A stretch of DNA of 64,000 nucleotides from JBHIBC01 sp046758905 (GCA_046758905.1 JBHIBC010000004.1:14623-78622); one strand, 5' to 3'; numbered from the stretch's first letter, positions 44,198 through 53,288 are shown. Program-made: numbers and translations. The notes: a model not told the origin generated them from the letters alone.

Positions 44198-44498
44198 CGG
44201 TTCCTCCCGCAAAGCGACGCGGCGCCGGGCACACCCCTCCGGCACCTATGGGGTTGAACGGCATTTCCCGAGGTTGTCTCTGAACGCGTGGCACCCGGCT
44301 GGCCCTGGGGGAAGGGGCACGGGTCCGTTACGCTGATCAGCGTGTTGATCGGTCCCCCCTAGAATTGATGCCTTTCCTCTACGGTGATCGGTGGTGTTTG
44401 TCAACTTGAGATTGCGTTCCACGATGCGCAACCCGAGACGGACCGGTCCCCCCGACGTCCCCCTGAGCACCGCGGCGGCGCAGGCAGGCGATGCGACT
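44198..44498. other. Intergenic region between subtilase gene and acyl-CoA synthetase relic
   Basis: About 300 bp with the putative subtilase promoter and the 14-bp palindrome described separately, plus GC-rich sequence downstream of the relic. No gene recognised. Confidence 0.4.
44376..44404 (-). promoter_or_regulatory. Putative promoter of the giant subtilase gene
   Basis: On the minus strand, TTGACA (44404-44399), a 17-bp spacer and TAGAGG (44381-44376). This leaves a leader of about 170 nt before the start codon; a perfect 14-bp palindrome (ACGCTGATCAGCGT, 44330-44343) lies in that leader and could be an operator or RNA hairpin. Confidence 0.4.
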
Positions 44499-45240
44499 TC
44501 AGGCGATGTCGGAGTGCATCCGGCGCAGGAGTCGCCTGTCGATCTTGCCCGCGCTGATCCTCCGGATCGTCTCAACGAACCGGACCCGGTGGGGCACGGC
44601 CCACGGCCAGATCATGCCGCGCTCGACATGACCCCTGACGTGCCCCCCCCCCGATCTTCTCGGCGGTGAGGTCGCGGGCGCGCTCCGGCCGGGGCACCAC
44701 GAGGGCCATCGGCCGCTCCCCCCGCCTCTCGTCCGGGACGCGGATGGTGGCCACCTCGCTCACGGCCTCGTGCCGCGAGATGATGTCCTCGAGGACCAGC
44801 GGCGAGATCCACTCCCCACCGGACCTGACGCCGTCCTTCACCCGGTCAGTGATCGGGAGGTAGCCTTTCTCGTCGATGCTCGCGATGTCCCCGGTCGCGT
44901 AGCGGCCCGGATAGCCCTGCTTCACCCCCATCACGGTCGCCACGTACGGGAGGTCCCAGCCGTGCACGTGGAACATCGGAGTGATCCGCATGTGGACGTC
45001 GTCCCGGTGCTGTAGAGGATGGTCGCCGGGGTCCCCTCGTCGAAATCGGCGAACCGGTGTCCCGGGTCCCCCGAGGCCAGCATCCCCTCGTACTCGGTGA
45101 GGATGTCGAGCGGAGTGTCGGGCGCCCCCCCGCCGTCGGCGATGAGGGCCATCCGGACGCGCCGATCGACGTCGTCCCGGGACCGCTCGAGCATGGGGAG
45201 GGGATCCCGGCGAGTCAGGAGGACCTCGTCGCCGGCGGCC
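44499..45240 (-). pseudogene. Decayed AlkK-like fatty-acyl-CoA synthetase
   Basis: Fragments of a medium/long-chain acyl-CoA synthetase in several frames. Minus-strand pieces in order: LTRRDPLPMLERSRDDV, DILTEYEGMLASGDPGHRF, ATILYSTGTT, ITPMFHVHGWDLPYVATVMG, VKQGYPGRY, then a jump to ATGDIASIDEKGYLPITDRV and SGGEWISPLVLEDI, ending with ISAGKIDRRLLRRMHSDIA and TGA at 44499. The N-terminal half is missing, two internal stretches are deleted, the frame changes between the first two pieces, and a nine-G run near 44645-44653 shifts the last part. It cannot make an active enzyme. It lies directly after the SDR gene, so the two once probably formed a lipid operon. Confidence 0.85.
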
Positions 45241-45245
45241 TCTTC

Positions 45246-46124
45246 CTAGCCCCGCCGGCCTAGGTCGTAGGGGCTAAGCCTCTCCTCCGGCATGAAGATC
45301 TCGTCCGCATGATCGGCGATGTCGCGCGCCGTCAGCCGGGAGCCCAGGTCGAGACCGGCAGTGGCGACGACGCGGAGCTCGGCCACGCGTCCACCGCCGG
45401 CGAACACGACCCTCCCCGTCCTGTCCCCCGAGAGGTCGCTCACCATGTACAGCACGGCTGGCGACACCAGGGCCGGGGACATGCGGGACCGCGTCTCCCG
45501 CATGCGTGACAGGTCCTCGGTCATCCGGGTGGCGGCCAGCGGCACCAGCGCCCACACCCGGATGGCGTACTTTCTGCCCTCGAGGGCCAGGCACCGCGTG
45601 AACCCGGCGATTCCCGCCTTCGCCGAGCCGTAGTTCGTCTGGCCGAAATTGCCGAAAAGCCCGGAGGTCGAGGACGTATTGACGATGACGCCTCCCCGGC
45701 CGCGTTCCTTGAGATACCTGAACATCGGCCGCGTGACGCAGTAGGTCCCCTTCAGATGGACGCCGATGACCGCGTCCCAGTCCTCCTCCTCCATCTTCGC
45801 GAGCGTCCGGTCGCGCAGGATGCCGGCGTTGTTGACCAGGATGTCCACCCTCCCGAAGGCGTCGATGGCCGCCCGGACGATGGTCCGTCCGCCCTCGACC
45901 GTGGCGACCGAGTCGTAGCTGGCCGCAGCCCGGCCACCGGCCTTCCGGATCTCCTCGGCGACCCGATCGGCGGCCGCCTCGGCCCGGCCCGCTCCGGAGA
46001 GGTCACCTCCGAGATCGTTGACGAGGACCGCAGCTCCCTCGCCCGCGAGCAGCAGAGCGTGCTCGCGTCCGAGGCCTCCGCCCGCACCCGTGACGATTGC
46101 CACCTTCCCGTCGAGAAGACCCAC
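45246..46124 (-). CDS. Short-chain dehydrogenase, MFE-2/HSD17B4-like
   Basis: A 292-residue SDR. TGAGGGLG (residues 12-19) is the NAD(P) site, NNAG (about 98-101) stabilises the fold, and the Ser-Tyr-Lys catalytic set sits in NTSSTSG and YGSAK. VNDLGGDLSGAG after strand 2 and the long C-terminal tail match the (3R)-hydroxyacyl-CoA dehydrogenase part of multifunctional enzyme 2. It probably oxidises a 3-hydroxyacyl-CoA in beta-oxidation. It lies upstream of the decayed acyl-CoA synthetase on the same strand and is divergent from the oxidase operon. Confidence 0.88.
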   Translation of the reverse strand: MGLLDGKVAIVTGAGGGLGREHALLLAGEGAAVLVNDLGGDLSGAGRAEAAADRVAEEIRKAGGRAAASYDSVATVEGGRTIVRAAIDAFGRVDILVNNAGILRDRTLAKMEEEDWDAVIGVHLKGTYCVTRPMFRYLKERGRGGVIVNTSSTSGLFGNFGQTNYGSAKAGIAGFTRCLALEGRKYAIRVWALVPLAATRMTEDLSRMRETRSRMSPALVSPAVLYMVSDLSGDRTGRVVFAGGGRVAELRVVATAGLDLGSRLTARDIADHADEIFMPEERLSPYDLGRRG

Positions 46125-46217
46125 GGGGCCCTCCCTCGCCCGCCGTCCCGAACATGCTGTGGCGCGGGCTGATTATAGCCGGGCAGGGCGAGATCCGACG
46201 AGTCCTTCAAACAGGCC

Positions 46218-46246
46218 TTGACGGGCGCGGGATTCTGGTGTATTAG
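46218..46246 (+). promoter_or_regulatory. Sigma-70-like promoter of the cytochrome oxidase operon
   Basis: TTGACG (46218-46223), 17-bp spacer, TATTAG (46241-46246), about 100 bp before the subunit II start. Confidence 0.55.
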
Positions 46247-46345
46247 CACCCGACTCCGGGGTGCCGGACGCGCGAGGGGAGCCTCCGGCGAACACCCGAT
46301 CGACGGCGACGGACCGACCACGGGACGCGACGAGGGTGTATCGCC

Positions 46346-47017
46346 TTGCTTGAGTGGTTTCCCAAGAACGTGTCGACCTACGGGGGCGACATCGACCACG
46401 TCTTCCGTCTTATCCTATACATCGTGGGGTTCTGGTTCGTCCTGGCCGAGGCCACCCTCCTCTACTTCATCCTCAGATACGGTCGCCGCTCCGGCGGCCG
46501 GGCTTCCTTCGTCACGGGCGAGAAGTGGTCGCAGGCGGCCTGGGTGCTGATCCCTGCGGCCATCGTACTGGTGCTCGACCTGGGCATCGATTTCGCGGGC
46601 GCCCGAGCCTACGAGAAGATCAAGGGCGAGGCGCCCGCGAGCGACGTGTCGGTGCAGGTCGTGGGCCGCCAGTTCAACTGGATGATCACCTACCCGGGTC
46701 CCGACGGGGAGTTCGGCACGGTGGACGATCTCGCCGTGGAGAATGAGATGAACGTTCCGGTCGGCAGGGTGGTGCGCCTCCTGCTCAGATCTGAAGACGT
46801 GGTCCACAGCTTTTTCGTGCCGTCCCTGCGCCTGAAGCAGGATCTCGTGCCGGGACGCGAGATCGAAGCGTGGTTCCAGATCACGGAGCCCGGCACCTAT
46901 GAGATCGCCTGCGCCGAGCTGTGCGGGTTCGGGCATTACACGATGCGCGGCCTGCTGATCGCCCGCTCGCCCGAGGTGTACGACAGGTGGGTGGAGGAGC
47001 AGTGGCCCCCGTACTGA
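46346..47017 (+). CDS. coxB: Cytochrome c oxidase subunit II
   Basis: A 223-residue subunit II of an aa3-type heme-copper oxidase. Two N-terminal helices (about residues 20-45 and 62-85) anchor a periplasmic cupredoxin domain holding the CuA centre: VVHSFFVP supplies one His, and CAELCGFGHYTM gives the two Cys, His and Met ligands. No fused cytochrome c domain, so an external cytochrome c donates electrons. First gene of the oxidase operon, preceded by a good promoter; it begins with TTG at 46346. No haem-synthesis or assembly genes lie in the window. Confidence 0.93.
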   Translation: MLEWFPKNVSTYGGDIDHVFRLILYIVGFWFVLAEATLLYFILRYGRRSGGRASFVTGEKWSQAAWVLIPAAIVLVLDLGIDFAGARAYEKIKGEAPASDVSVQVVGRQFNWMITYPGPDGEFGTVDDLAVENEMNVPVGRVVRLLLRSEDVVHSFFVPSLRLKQDLVPGREIEAWFQITEPGTYEIACAELCGFGHYTMRGLLIARSPEVYDRWVEEQWPPY

Positions 47018-47072
47018 CGGGGGCGGGTAGGGGATCCCGCCCCGTTCGGCGGGGCCCGAAGACGGGGGAGGA

Positions 47073-48764
47073 ATGAGCTTCATCCGCCGCTACATCTTCT
47101 CCACCGACCACAAGGTGATCGGCAGGCAGTACCTGTTCCTGGGCCTGTTCATGGCGATCGCCGGCGGGCTCATGGCCTACCTGATGCGATGGCAGCTCGC
47201 CTGGCCGGAGACCTCGGTGCCGGGCGCCGGCTGGCTTCCCGAGACCGTAGCCTACGACGGGATCCTCGCGCCGGAGTTCTACAACGCGCTGGTCACGATG
47301 CACGGGACCATCATGGTGTTCTTCGTCGCGATGCCGATCCTGCTCGGCGGGCTCGGGAACTTCCTGATACCGCTCATGGTCGGCGCGTCGGACATGGCCT
47401 TCCCGCGGCTCAATATGACTTCGTTCTGGACGATCTTCACCGGCGCCACGCTGATGGTGGCCTCCTTCTTCGTGCCCGGGGGCGCCGCCGCCTCCGGATG
47501 GACGGCCTACGCGCCGTTGTCCGCCGATCCGGTCTACTCCGGCGTCGGCTGGGGCATGAACCTGTGGATCCTGGGGCTGGCGCTGGAGTTCGCCTCGTTC
47601 CTCATGGGCGGAATCAACTTCCTCACCACCGCCGTCGCCATGCGCGCACCCGGCCTGAGGATGTTCCGCCTCCCGCTGATGGTCTGGATGCAGATGACCG
47701 CGGCGCTCCTCTTCATGTTCTCCGTCGGCCCCCTGATCGCCGGGGCGGTGCTCCTGTTGCTCGACCGGACGGCGGGCACAGGGTTCTTCATCGCCGCGCG
47801 CGGCGGGGATCCGCTGTTGTGGCAGCACCTGTTCTGGTTCTTCGGCCACCCCGAAGTCTACGTCATCCTGCTGCCCGCTCTGGGCGCGATCCTGGAGATC
47901 CTGCCGGTGTTCTCGCGGAAGCCTGTGTTCGGCTACCGTATGATCGTCTACTCGACCATCGTGGCGGGGATCCTCAGCTTCATCGTCTGGGCCCACCACA
48001 TGTTCGTCAGCGGCATCGATCCCCGCCTGGTCATGCCGTTCAGCATCACGACCATCCTGATCTCAGTGCCGTTCGCCGTGATCCTGTTCGCCATGATCGC
48101 CACGCTGTGGCGGGGCTCCATCCGCCTGGCCACCCCCATGCTGTGGGCCCTGGGGACGGTCGTCACGTTCCTCCTCGGAGGAGTGACCGGCATCTTCCTC
48201 GGATCCGCGCCGGTCGACGTGTACCTCCACGACACCTGCTTCGTGGTGGCCCACTTCCACTACACCCTGTTCTCCTCGACTTTCCTGGGCGGATTCGCAG
48301 GCGTCTACTTCTGGTTCCCGAAGATGTTCGGGCGCATGATGAACGAGACGCTGGGCAGGATCCATTTCTGGGGGACCGTCGTCTTCTTCAACCTGGCCTT
48401 CATCCCCATGTTCGTTCTCGGCATGGGCGGGAGCATGCGGCGGATCTACGACCCGACGCAGTACGAGTTCCTGCGGCCGCTCCAGGGGCTCAACGTCTTC
48501 GTGACGACGGCAGTGATCCTGCTTCTCCTGTCGCAGATCCCGTTCGCGATCAACTTCCTCTGGAGCGTGTTCGCCGGCCGCCGAGCCGAGCGCAACCCGT
48601 GGCGGGCCAACACGCTGGAGTGGGCCGCGCCGTCACCCCCGCCGCACGGGAACTTCGAGACCCTCCCGACGGTCTACCGCGGGCCTTACGACTACAGCTC
48701 CCCGGACTCCAGGGACGACTGGTTGCCGCAGGACCGGCCCCTGCAGCCGGCCGGGGCGAGTTGA
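47073..48764 (+). CDS. coxA: Cytochrome c oxidase subunit I
   Basis: The 563-residue catalytic subunit with about 12 helices. It carries haem and CuB ligands: His near the start in MHGTIMVFF, WFFGHPEVYVILLPALG (CuB His and the cross-linked Tyr), WAHHMFVSG (two CuB His) and HDTCFVVAHFHY (haem a and a3 His). The GHPEVY Tyr marks a type A oxidase. It reduces oxygen to water and pumps protons across the inner membrane. Lies 55 bp after subunit II. Confidence 0.96.
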   Translation: MSFIRRYIFSTDHKVIGRQYLFLGLFMAIAGGLMAYLMRWQLAWPETSVPGAGWLPETVAYDGILAPEFYNALVTMHGTIMVFFVAMPILLGGLGNFLIPLMVGASDMAFPRLNMTSFWTIFTGATLMVASFFVPGGAAASGWTAYAPLSADPVYSGVGWGMNLWILGLALEFASFLMGGINFLTTAVAMRAPGLRMFRLPLMVWMQMTAALLFMFSVGPLIAGAVLLLLDRTAGTGFFIAARGGDPLLWQHLFWFFGHPEVYVILLPALGAILEILPVFSRKPVFGYRMIVYSTIVAGILSFIVWAHHMFVSGIDPRLVMPFSITTILISVPFAVILFAMIATLWRGSIRLATPMLWALGTVVTFLLGGVTGIFLGSAPVDVYLHDTCFVVAHFHYTLFSSTFLGGFAGVYFWFPKMFGRMMNETLGRIHFWGTVVFFNLAFIPMFVLGMGGSMRRIYDPTQYEFLRPLQGLNVFVTTAVILLLLSQIPFAINFLWSVFAGRRAERNPWRANTLEWAAPSPPPHGNFETLPTVYRGPYDYSSPDSRDDWLPQDRPLQPAGAS

Positions 48765-48845
48765 TGCGGGCCGGAGGATCGGGACGGGGCCGTCGTCCCG
48801 CGCCCGCGGAGCGGTGATGTTAGCCCCCGAGGAGGCTCGGCGAGC

Positions 48846-49448
48846 ATGAGCGGGACCACGGCCGTTTCCACCCGATCGGAGTTCGAGGTCAGCACCGGCC
48901 TGCCCATCGGCAAGATGGGCATGTGGTGGTTCTTGTCTTCCGAGGTCATGGTGTTCGGCGGGCTGATCGGGATCTACGTCCTGTTCCGGATGGCGAGCGC
49001 GGGCGCCTGGGCTGAGATGGCGCGACATGTGAGCACCGGCATCGCGACACTCAACACGATGATCCTCCTGACCAGCAGCCTGACGATGGTGCTCGCGTTC
49101 GCGGCCATCGGGGATGAGGATCGCCGGAAGACCCGCATCCACCTCGCCCTCACGGTGTTCCTCGGGCTGGCGTTCTTGGGAGTCAAGGCCCTCGAGTACG
49201 CGACGGAGATCGCGCACGGCTTCACGCCGCTGTCGGGCAACTTCTGGTCGTTCTACTACACCATGACGGGGCTGCACGCCCTGCACGTGCTCGCCGGCGT
49301 CATCGCCAACTCCGCGCTCCTCGTGTCGGCCGTCCGCGGGACGCTGTGGCCCGCCACCCGGCAGCGCGTGGAGTACTGCGGATTGTACTGGCATTTCGTG
49401 GACATTGTCTGGATCTTCCTGTTCCCACTGCTGTATCTGTCGTACTGA
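48846..49448 (+). CDS. coxC: Cytochrome c oxidase subunit III
   Basis: A 200-residue subunit III of the short (five-helix) type: KMGMWWFLSSEVMVFGGLIG at the start, FWSFYYTMTGLHALHVLAG in the middle, and YCGLYWHFVDIVWIFLFPLL at the end are family motifs, including the conserved Glu near the N-terminus and the His-rich HxxHxxxG helix. Non-catalytic; stabilises subunit I and proton uptake. AGGAGG-like site precedes ATG 48846. It is followed by a subunit IV gene, and a second III-like gene appears further on. Confidence 0.9.
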   Translation: MSGTTAVSTRSEFEVSTGLPIGKMGMWWFLSSEVMVFGGLIGIYVLFRMASAGAWAEMARHVSTGIATLNTMILLTSSLTMVLAFAAIGDEDRRKTRIHLALTVFLGLAFLGVKALEYATEIAHGFTPLSGNFWSFYYTMTGLHALHVLAGVIANSALLVSAVRGTLWPATRQRVEYCGLYWHFVDIVWIFLFPLLYLSY

Positions 49449-49459
49449 GAGGAGGTGGC

Positions 49460-49741
49460 ATGGCCGGCGCCGGGCACGCGCGAACCGATTACGCGCTCAT
49501 CTACGGATGGTTGGTCGGGCTTCTCCTCGTCAGCCTGCTCGCGGTCTATCTGCCCTTCTCGCAGCCGGTGACCGTGACCATCATCTTCCTGGTCGCCGCG
49601 GCGAAGGCGGCCCTGGTCGCGGCCTACTTCATGCACCTGCGGTTCGAGAGGCGGTTGATCTATGCCATGGTGCTCACCCCGTTGACCCTGTTCGTGATCA
49701 TGACGCTCACGCTGATCCCCGACATCGTCCTCAACCGGTGA
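49460..49741 (+). CDS. Prokaryotic cytochrome c oxidase subunit IV
   Basis: A 93-residue protein with three helices (about residues 13-30, 36-55 and 66-88), matching the small prokaryotic COX4 (CtaF/CaaD-like). ATG 49460 follows GGAGGTGGC directly, a perfect ribosome binding site; the longer upstream frame is a shadow of subunit III. Lies between two subunit III-type genes; helps assembly and stability of the oxidase. Confidence 0.85.
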   Translation: MAGAGHARTDYALIYGWLVGLLLVSLLAVYLPFSQPVTVTIIFLVAAAKAALVAAYFMHLRFERRLIYAMVLTPLTLFVIMTLTLIPDIVLNR

Positions 49742-49771
49742 GGGCGGCCGGCGCACCGGGAGCCCTGGTCG

Positions 49772-50377
49772 ATGTCCCACCACCCCGCGGCACCCTCCGC
49801 CGGAGCGCGGGAGGAGGCTCGCGCGCCGCTTCTCGAGCCCGGCGTGCTGGGGATGTGCATCTTCCTCGGCACCGAGGCGATGTTCTTCGCCGGGCTCATC
49901 AGCGCCTTCCTGATCCTGCGCGCCGGCAGCGGCCTGTGGCCGCCGCCGGGGCAGCCCCGGCTGCCGGTGGGCGTGACGGGGGCCAACACACTGATCCTGC
50001 TCTCGAGCGGCGGCACCATGTGGCGGGCCCTCGCCTCCGTTCGGAAGGGGAGGGAGCGCTCCCTCACAGCGTGGCTGGCGGCCACGGCCGGGTTGGGCAT
50101 TGTCTTCCTGAGCGTTCAGGGGTACGAGTGGGTTCGGCTTCTGGGCTTCGGACTGACGCTCTCCTCGGGCACGTACGGCGCGACCTTCTACGCCCTGATC
50201 GGGGCGCACGGGCTGCACGTCGCGGCGGCGGTCTCCGCGTTGCTGCTCGTCCTGAGCCGCGCGGCGCGCAGAGAATACTCGCTCCGACGACACCAGGGCG
50301 TCGTCCTCTGCCGCTTGTACTGGACCTTCGTGGTCGGGGTCTGGCCGGTGCTCTACGTTCTCGTCTACGTCCGATGA
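49772..50377 (+). CDS. Second, divergent heme-copper oxidase subunit III
   Basis: A 201-residue five-helix subunit III paralogue (GMCIFLGTEAMFFAGLISAFL; YALIGAHGLHVAAAVSALLLV; CRLYWTFVVGVWPVLYVLVYV). It has the same fold as the gene at 48846 but is clearly divergent from it, and the final aromatic motif YWTFVVGVWP replaces YWHFVDIVWIF. Two III-type genes flank a subunit IV gene in one operon; one may replace the other under some condition, or both may be part of the complex. The next gene overlaps its stop (ATGA). Confidence 0.85.
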   Translation: MSHHPAAPSAGAREEARAPLLEPGVLGMCIFLGTEAMFFAGLISAFLILRAGSGLWPPPGQPRLPVGVTGANTLILLSSGGTMWRALASVRKGRERSLTAWLAATAGLGIVFLSVQGYEWVRLLGFGLTLSSGTYGATFYALIGAHGLHVAAAVSALLLVLSRAARREYSLRRHQGVVLCRLYWTFVVGVWPVLYVLVYVR

Positions 50378-50667
50378 GCCCCCGAATGCCCGCCCCCGCA
50401 CGGAACCGGGTCCGCAGGGGACTCGCAGCCGCCGCCCTAGGCGTCCTCCTCGCGCTCGCCCCCGGCCCGGCGCGCGCCTGCCCGAGATGCTTCGAGTCCT
50501 CGGACTCCGGGGTCCTGCGTGCGTATTACGGGACCGCAGTGCTGCTCTCCGCCCTGCCCCTGGGGATCATGGGCATGCTGCTCTATGCGATCCGCAGGAC
50601 GACCCGCAGGAGGGGACGCGCGGGCGCGCGTCCCCCGGAAGACGAATCCGCCCGCATTCCCGGATGA
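50374..50667 (+). CDS. Small exported CxxC membrane protein of the oxidase operon
   Basis: A 97-residue protein: signal peptide (LAAAALGVLLALAPGPARA), then CPRCFESSDSGVLRAYYGTA with a CxxC pair at the mature start, one helix (VLLSALPLGIMGMLLYAI) and a basic tail. The N-terminus and CPRC face the periplasm, so it may bind copper or act in thiol exchange for CuA assembly, but that is inference. Starts with ATGA overlapping the second subunit III gene and ends at 50667; I recognise no named family. Confidence 0.7.
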   Translation: MSPRMPAPARNRVRRGLAAAALGVLLALAPGPARACPRCFESSDSGVLRAYYGTAVLLSALPLGIMGMLLYAIRRTTRRRGRAGARPPEDESARIPG

Positions 50668-50734
50668 TCCCGCCGACCTGCGGGATGAGCTCCCGGCTGT
50701 CGTATCATTGGCGGCCCGGAGGAGGCGTGAGGAC

Positions 50735-52738
50735 ATGGGGGAGGCCAACACCGCCGCGGCGCAGGACAAGCGCTGGGAGCGGTTCGTCGAGAAGATCCGC
50801 TCGGGGCGCCCTCGCCCCTTCGACGAGCACTGGGCTTCCTTCCAGGAGATCTACGCGCGACGCCGGCAAGAAGACGGGCCGCCCCGGGTCTGGAGGCCCG
50901 AGCCGGAACGGATCGCGGGGTCCAACCTCGGCCGCCTCATGACCGCGCGGGGGTTTCGCGACTACCGCGAGCTGCACGCCTGGTCCGTCCGGCAGCGGGA
51001 GGAGTTCTGGGCCGAGGTGATCGAGCGCCTGGGGATCGTCCTGGCCCGACGGCCGCAACGCATCCTCGATCCGTCGCGAGGCGTGGAGGACCCCCGCTGG
51101 CTGCCCGGAGCCACGATGTCCTGCGTGGAGAGCTGCTTCCGGGCGGAGCCCGGAAGGCCGGCCGTCGTCGCGGGAGGGGAGGATCGGGGCGCCCTCACGG
51201 CGACGACCTATGGGGAGCTCGAGGCGCTCGTCAACCGGGTCGCGAACGGCCTCATGGAGCGCGGCTTCTCCAGGGGGGACGCGGTCGCCCTCTACATGCC
51301 GATGACGGTCGAGTGCGTCGCCGCCTATCTCGGCATCGTGCGCGCCGGCTGCCGGGTCGTCTCGATCGCCGACAGCTTCTCGCCCGCGGAGCTCGACCGG
51401 CGGTGCCGGATCGGCGGGGCGCGGGGCGTGATCACCGTCGAGGCCTACCGGCGTTCCGGGCGCCCGATCCCGCTGTACGACAAGGTCCTCGAGGCCGGGA
51501 CCCCGAGGACCGTGGTGATACCCGCCCGGCGCGTGAGCGATCGGGGCGGCGCGGCTCTCCGAAGGGGCGATCTGTGGTGGAGGGACTTCCTGTCCGGCAA
51601 TCCGAGCCTCAATTCGATCCCCGACGACCCGTACCGGGTGACCAACATCCTCTTCTCCTCGGGCACGACCGCCGACCCGAAGGCCATCCCCTGGACGCAC
51701 CTCACGCCCATCAAGTGCGCCATGGACGGCCACTATCATCAGGACATCCGCCCGGGGGACGTGGTCGCCTGGCCGACCAACATCGGCTGGATGATGGGCC
51801 CCTGGCTCATCTACGCGACCCTCATCAACGGGGCCACGATGGCCCTGTACGAGGGGGCCCCTACCGGATCCGGCTTCACGCACTTCGTCAGGCGGAGCGG
51901 GGTCACGGTGCTCGGCGTCGTTCCGTCGCTGGTGCGGGCCTGGCGGAGCGCGGGCGCCGTGGACGTGGGGGAGTGGTCCGGCGTGCGGGTCTTCTCCTCG
52001 ACCGGCGAGCCATCCAACCGGGAGGACTACCTGTGGCTCATGAGCCTGAGCGGCTACCGCGCACCGATCATCGAGTACCTCGGGGGCACTGAGATCGGCG
52101 GCGGGCACATCACCGGCACCGTGGTGCAGCCGGCCTCGCCGGCGACCTTCAGCGCGCCAGCTCTCGGGATCGACTTCCTGATCCTGGACGAGGAGGGCCG
52201 GTCGGTCCCGGAGGGGGAATCGGGGGAGCTCTACCTGATCCCCCCCTCCGTCGGCCTGTCGCAGGCCCTGCTCAACGCCGACCACCACGAGGCCTATTAC
52301 GCCGGCTGCCCGAGGGGCCCGAGAGGCGAGGTCCTCCGGCGGCACGGCGACCGGTTCGCGCGCCTGGCTGGAGGATTCTACAGGGCCCAGGGACGCTCGG
52401 ACGACGCCATGAACCTGGGCGGGATCAAGGTCAGCTCGCTCGAGCTGGAGCGCGTCCTCGACGACCATCCGGCGGTCTACGAGAGCGCCGCCGTGGCGGT
52501 GCAGCCGGGAGGCGAGGGCGCCGAGAGGCTCGTGGTCTTTGCGGTCCCCAAGGGGGAGCCCGATCGGGACCGCCTGGCGGGAGAGCTGCAGGCGATGATC
52601 GCCTCGCGGCTCAACCCGCTGTACAAGATCGACGATCTCGTACTGGTGGGCGAGCTCCCCAGGACCGCCTCCAACAAGCTCATGCGGCGGGCGCTCCGCG
52701 CCGGCTACGCGGCCGGGAGGGACCGCGGCCGCTATTGA
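50735..52738 (+). CDS. Acetyl-/acyl-CoA synthetase of the AAE17/18 type
   Basis: A 667-residue AMP-forming CoA ligase. The P-loop is FSSGTTADPKAIPWTHLTPI, followed by WPTNIGWMMGPWLIYATLIN, YLGGTEIGGGHI and, near the end, GGIKVSSLELERVL and PRTASNKLMRRAL with the catalytic Lys. N-terminus and insert pattern resemble plant peroxisomal AAE17/18 and acetyl-CoA synthetase-like proteins; substrate (short chain acid, or an aromatic acid feeding the neighbouring pathway) is open. The frame is open upstream into the oxidase operon; ATG 50735 has GGAGG before it. Convergent with the benzoyl-CoA operon. Confidence 0.85.
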   Translation: MGEANTAAAQDKRWERFVEKIRSGRPRPFDEHWASFQEIYARRRQEDGPPRVWRPEPERIAGSNLGRLMTARGFRDYRELHAWSVRQREEFWAEVIERLGIVLARRPQRILDPSRGVEDPRWLPGATMSCVESCFRAEPGRPAVVAGGEDRGALTATTYGELEALVNRVANGLMERGFSRGDAVALYMPMTVECVAAYLGIVRAGCRVVSIADSFSPAELDRRCRIGGARGVITVEAYRRSGRPIPLYDKVLEAGTPRTVVIPARRVSDRGGAALRRGDLWWRDFLSGNPSLNSIPDDPYRVTNILFSSGTTADPKAIPWTHLTPIKCAMDGHYHQDIRPGDVVAWPTNIGWMMGPWLIYATLINGATMALYEGAPTGSGFTHFVRRSGVTVLGVVPSLVRAWRSAGAVDVGEWSGVRVFSSTGEPSNREDYLWLMSLSGYRAPIIEYLGGTEIGGGHITGTVVQPASPATFSAPALGIDFLILDEEGRSVPEGESGELYLIPPSVGLSQALLNADHHEAYYAGCPRGPRGEVLRRHGDRFARLAGGFYRAQGRSDDAMNLGGIKVSSLELERVLDDHPAVYESAAVAVQPGGEGAERLVVFAVPKGEPDRDRLAGELQAMIASRLNPLYKIDDLVLVGELPRTASNKLMRRALRAGYAAGRDRGRY

Positions 52739-52814
52739 CGCCCGGTCTCCTCGACCTCCCTCGCACGCGGCTCGACGCCGGCCGCTGGAGCGCGCATCCG
52801 CAGGAAGCGTCGCC

Positions 52815-53270
52815 TCAGGAGACGGGCCGGGCGGAGAGCACGTCGAGGACCCGCACCGTGCCGCGGCCGGCCAGCGTCTCCAGGGTGACGGAGGCGAAGG
52901 TACAGCGCACCACCTCGTCGACCTCGTCGAACAGGATGCGCAGCCGGCACGACAGCGATCGGTCGCAGCCTCCTCCCGAGGCGTCTGCGACCAAGCACTG
53001 TCCGGGCGGGCGCGGCGGCTGGAAGACGCTCACGACGTCGAGCACCGTGACCACCGAGGCCGCCTTCGCCAGTTGGTAGCCGCCCCGCAGGCCCCGCGTC
53101 CCCACTGCGTGCCCCGAGCGCACGAGCCTCTGGAAGACCTTCGCCAGCGGCCCCTCGGGGATCCGGTACTTGCGGGCCACCTGGGCGACGGTGACCTGAG
53201 CGCCGGCGGGGGCCGCCGCCATCTCGAGGGCGGCGTATAGCGCGTAGCGCGTGCTCTTGGTGAACATCAT
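52815..53270 (-). CDS. Rrf2-family regulator at the end of the benzoyl-CoA operon (BadM-like role)
   Basis: A 151-residue Rrf2 protein: FTKSTRYALYAALEMAAAPA starts the winged helix, VARKYRIPEGPLAKVFQRLV is the DNA-reading part, and three cysteines (QCLVADASGGGC then LSC) could bind an iron-sulfur cluster. It is 18 bp after the GNAT gene on the same strand and is the last gene of the bcr transcription unit. In Rhodopseudomonas palustris an Rrf2 protein, BadM, represses the benzoyl-CoA reductase operon, so this is the natural candidate regulator here (inference from family and position). The dyad at 62075-62096 is its likely target. Confidence 0.85.
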   Translation of the reverse strand: MMFTKSTRYALYAALEMAAAPAGAQVTVAQVARKYRIPEGPLAKVFQRLVRSGHAVGTRGLRGGYQLAKAASVVTVLDVVSVFQPPRPPGQCLVADASGGGCDRSLSCRLRILFDEVDEVVRCTFASVTLETLAGRGTVRVLDVLSARPVS

Positions 53271-53288
53271 CGACGGGCGGATCTCCGC

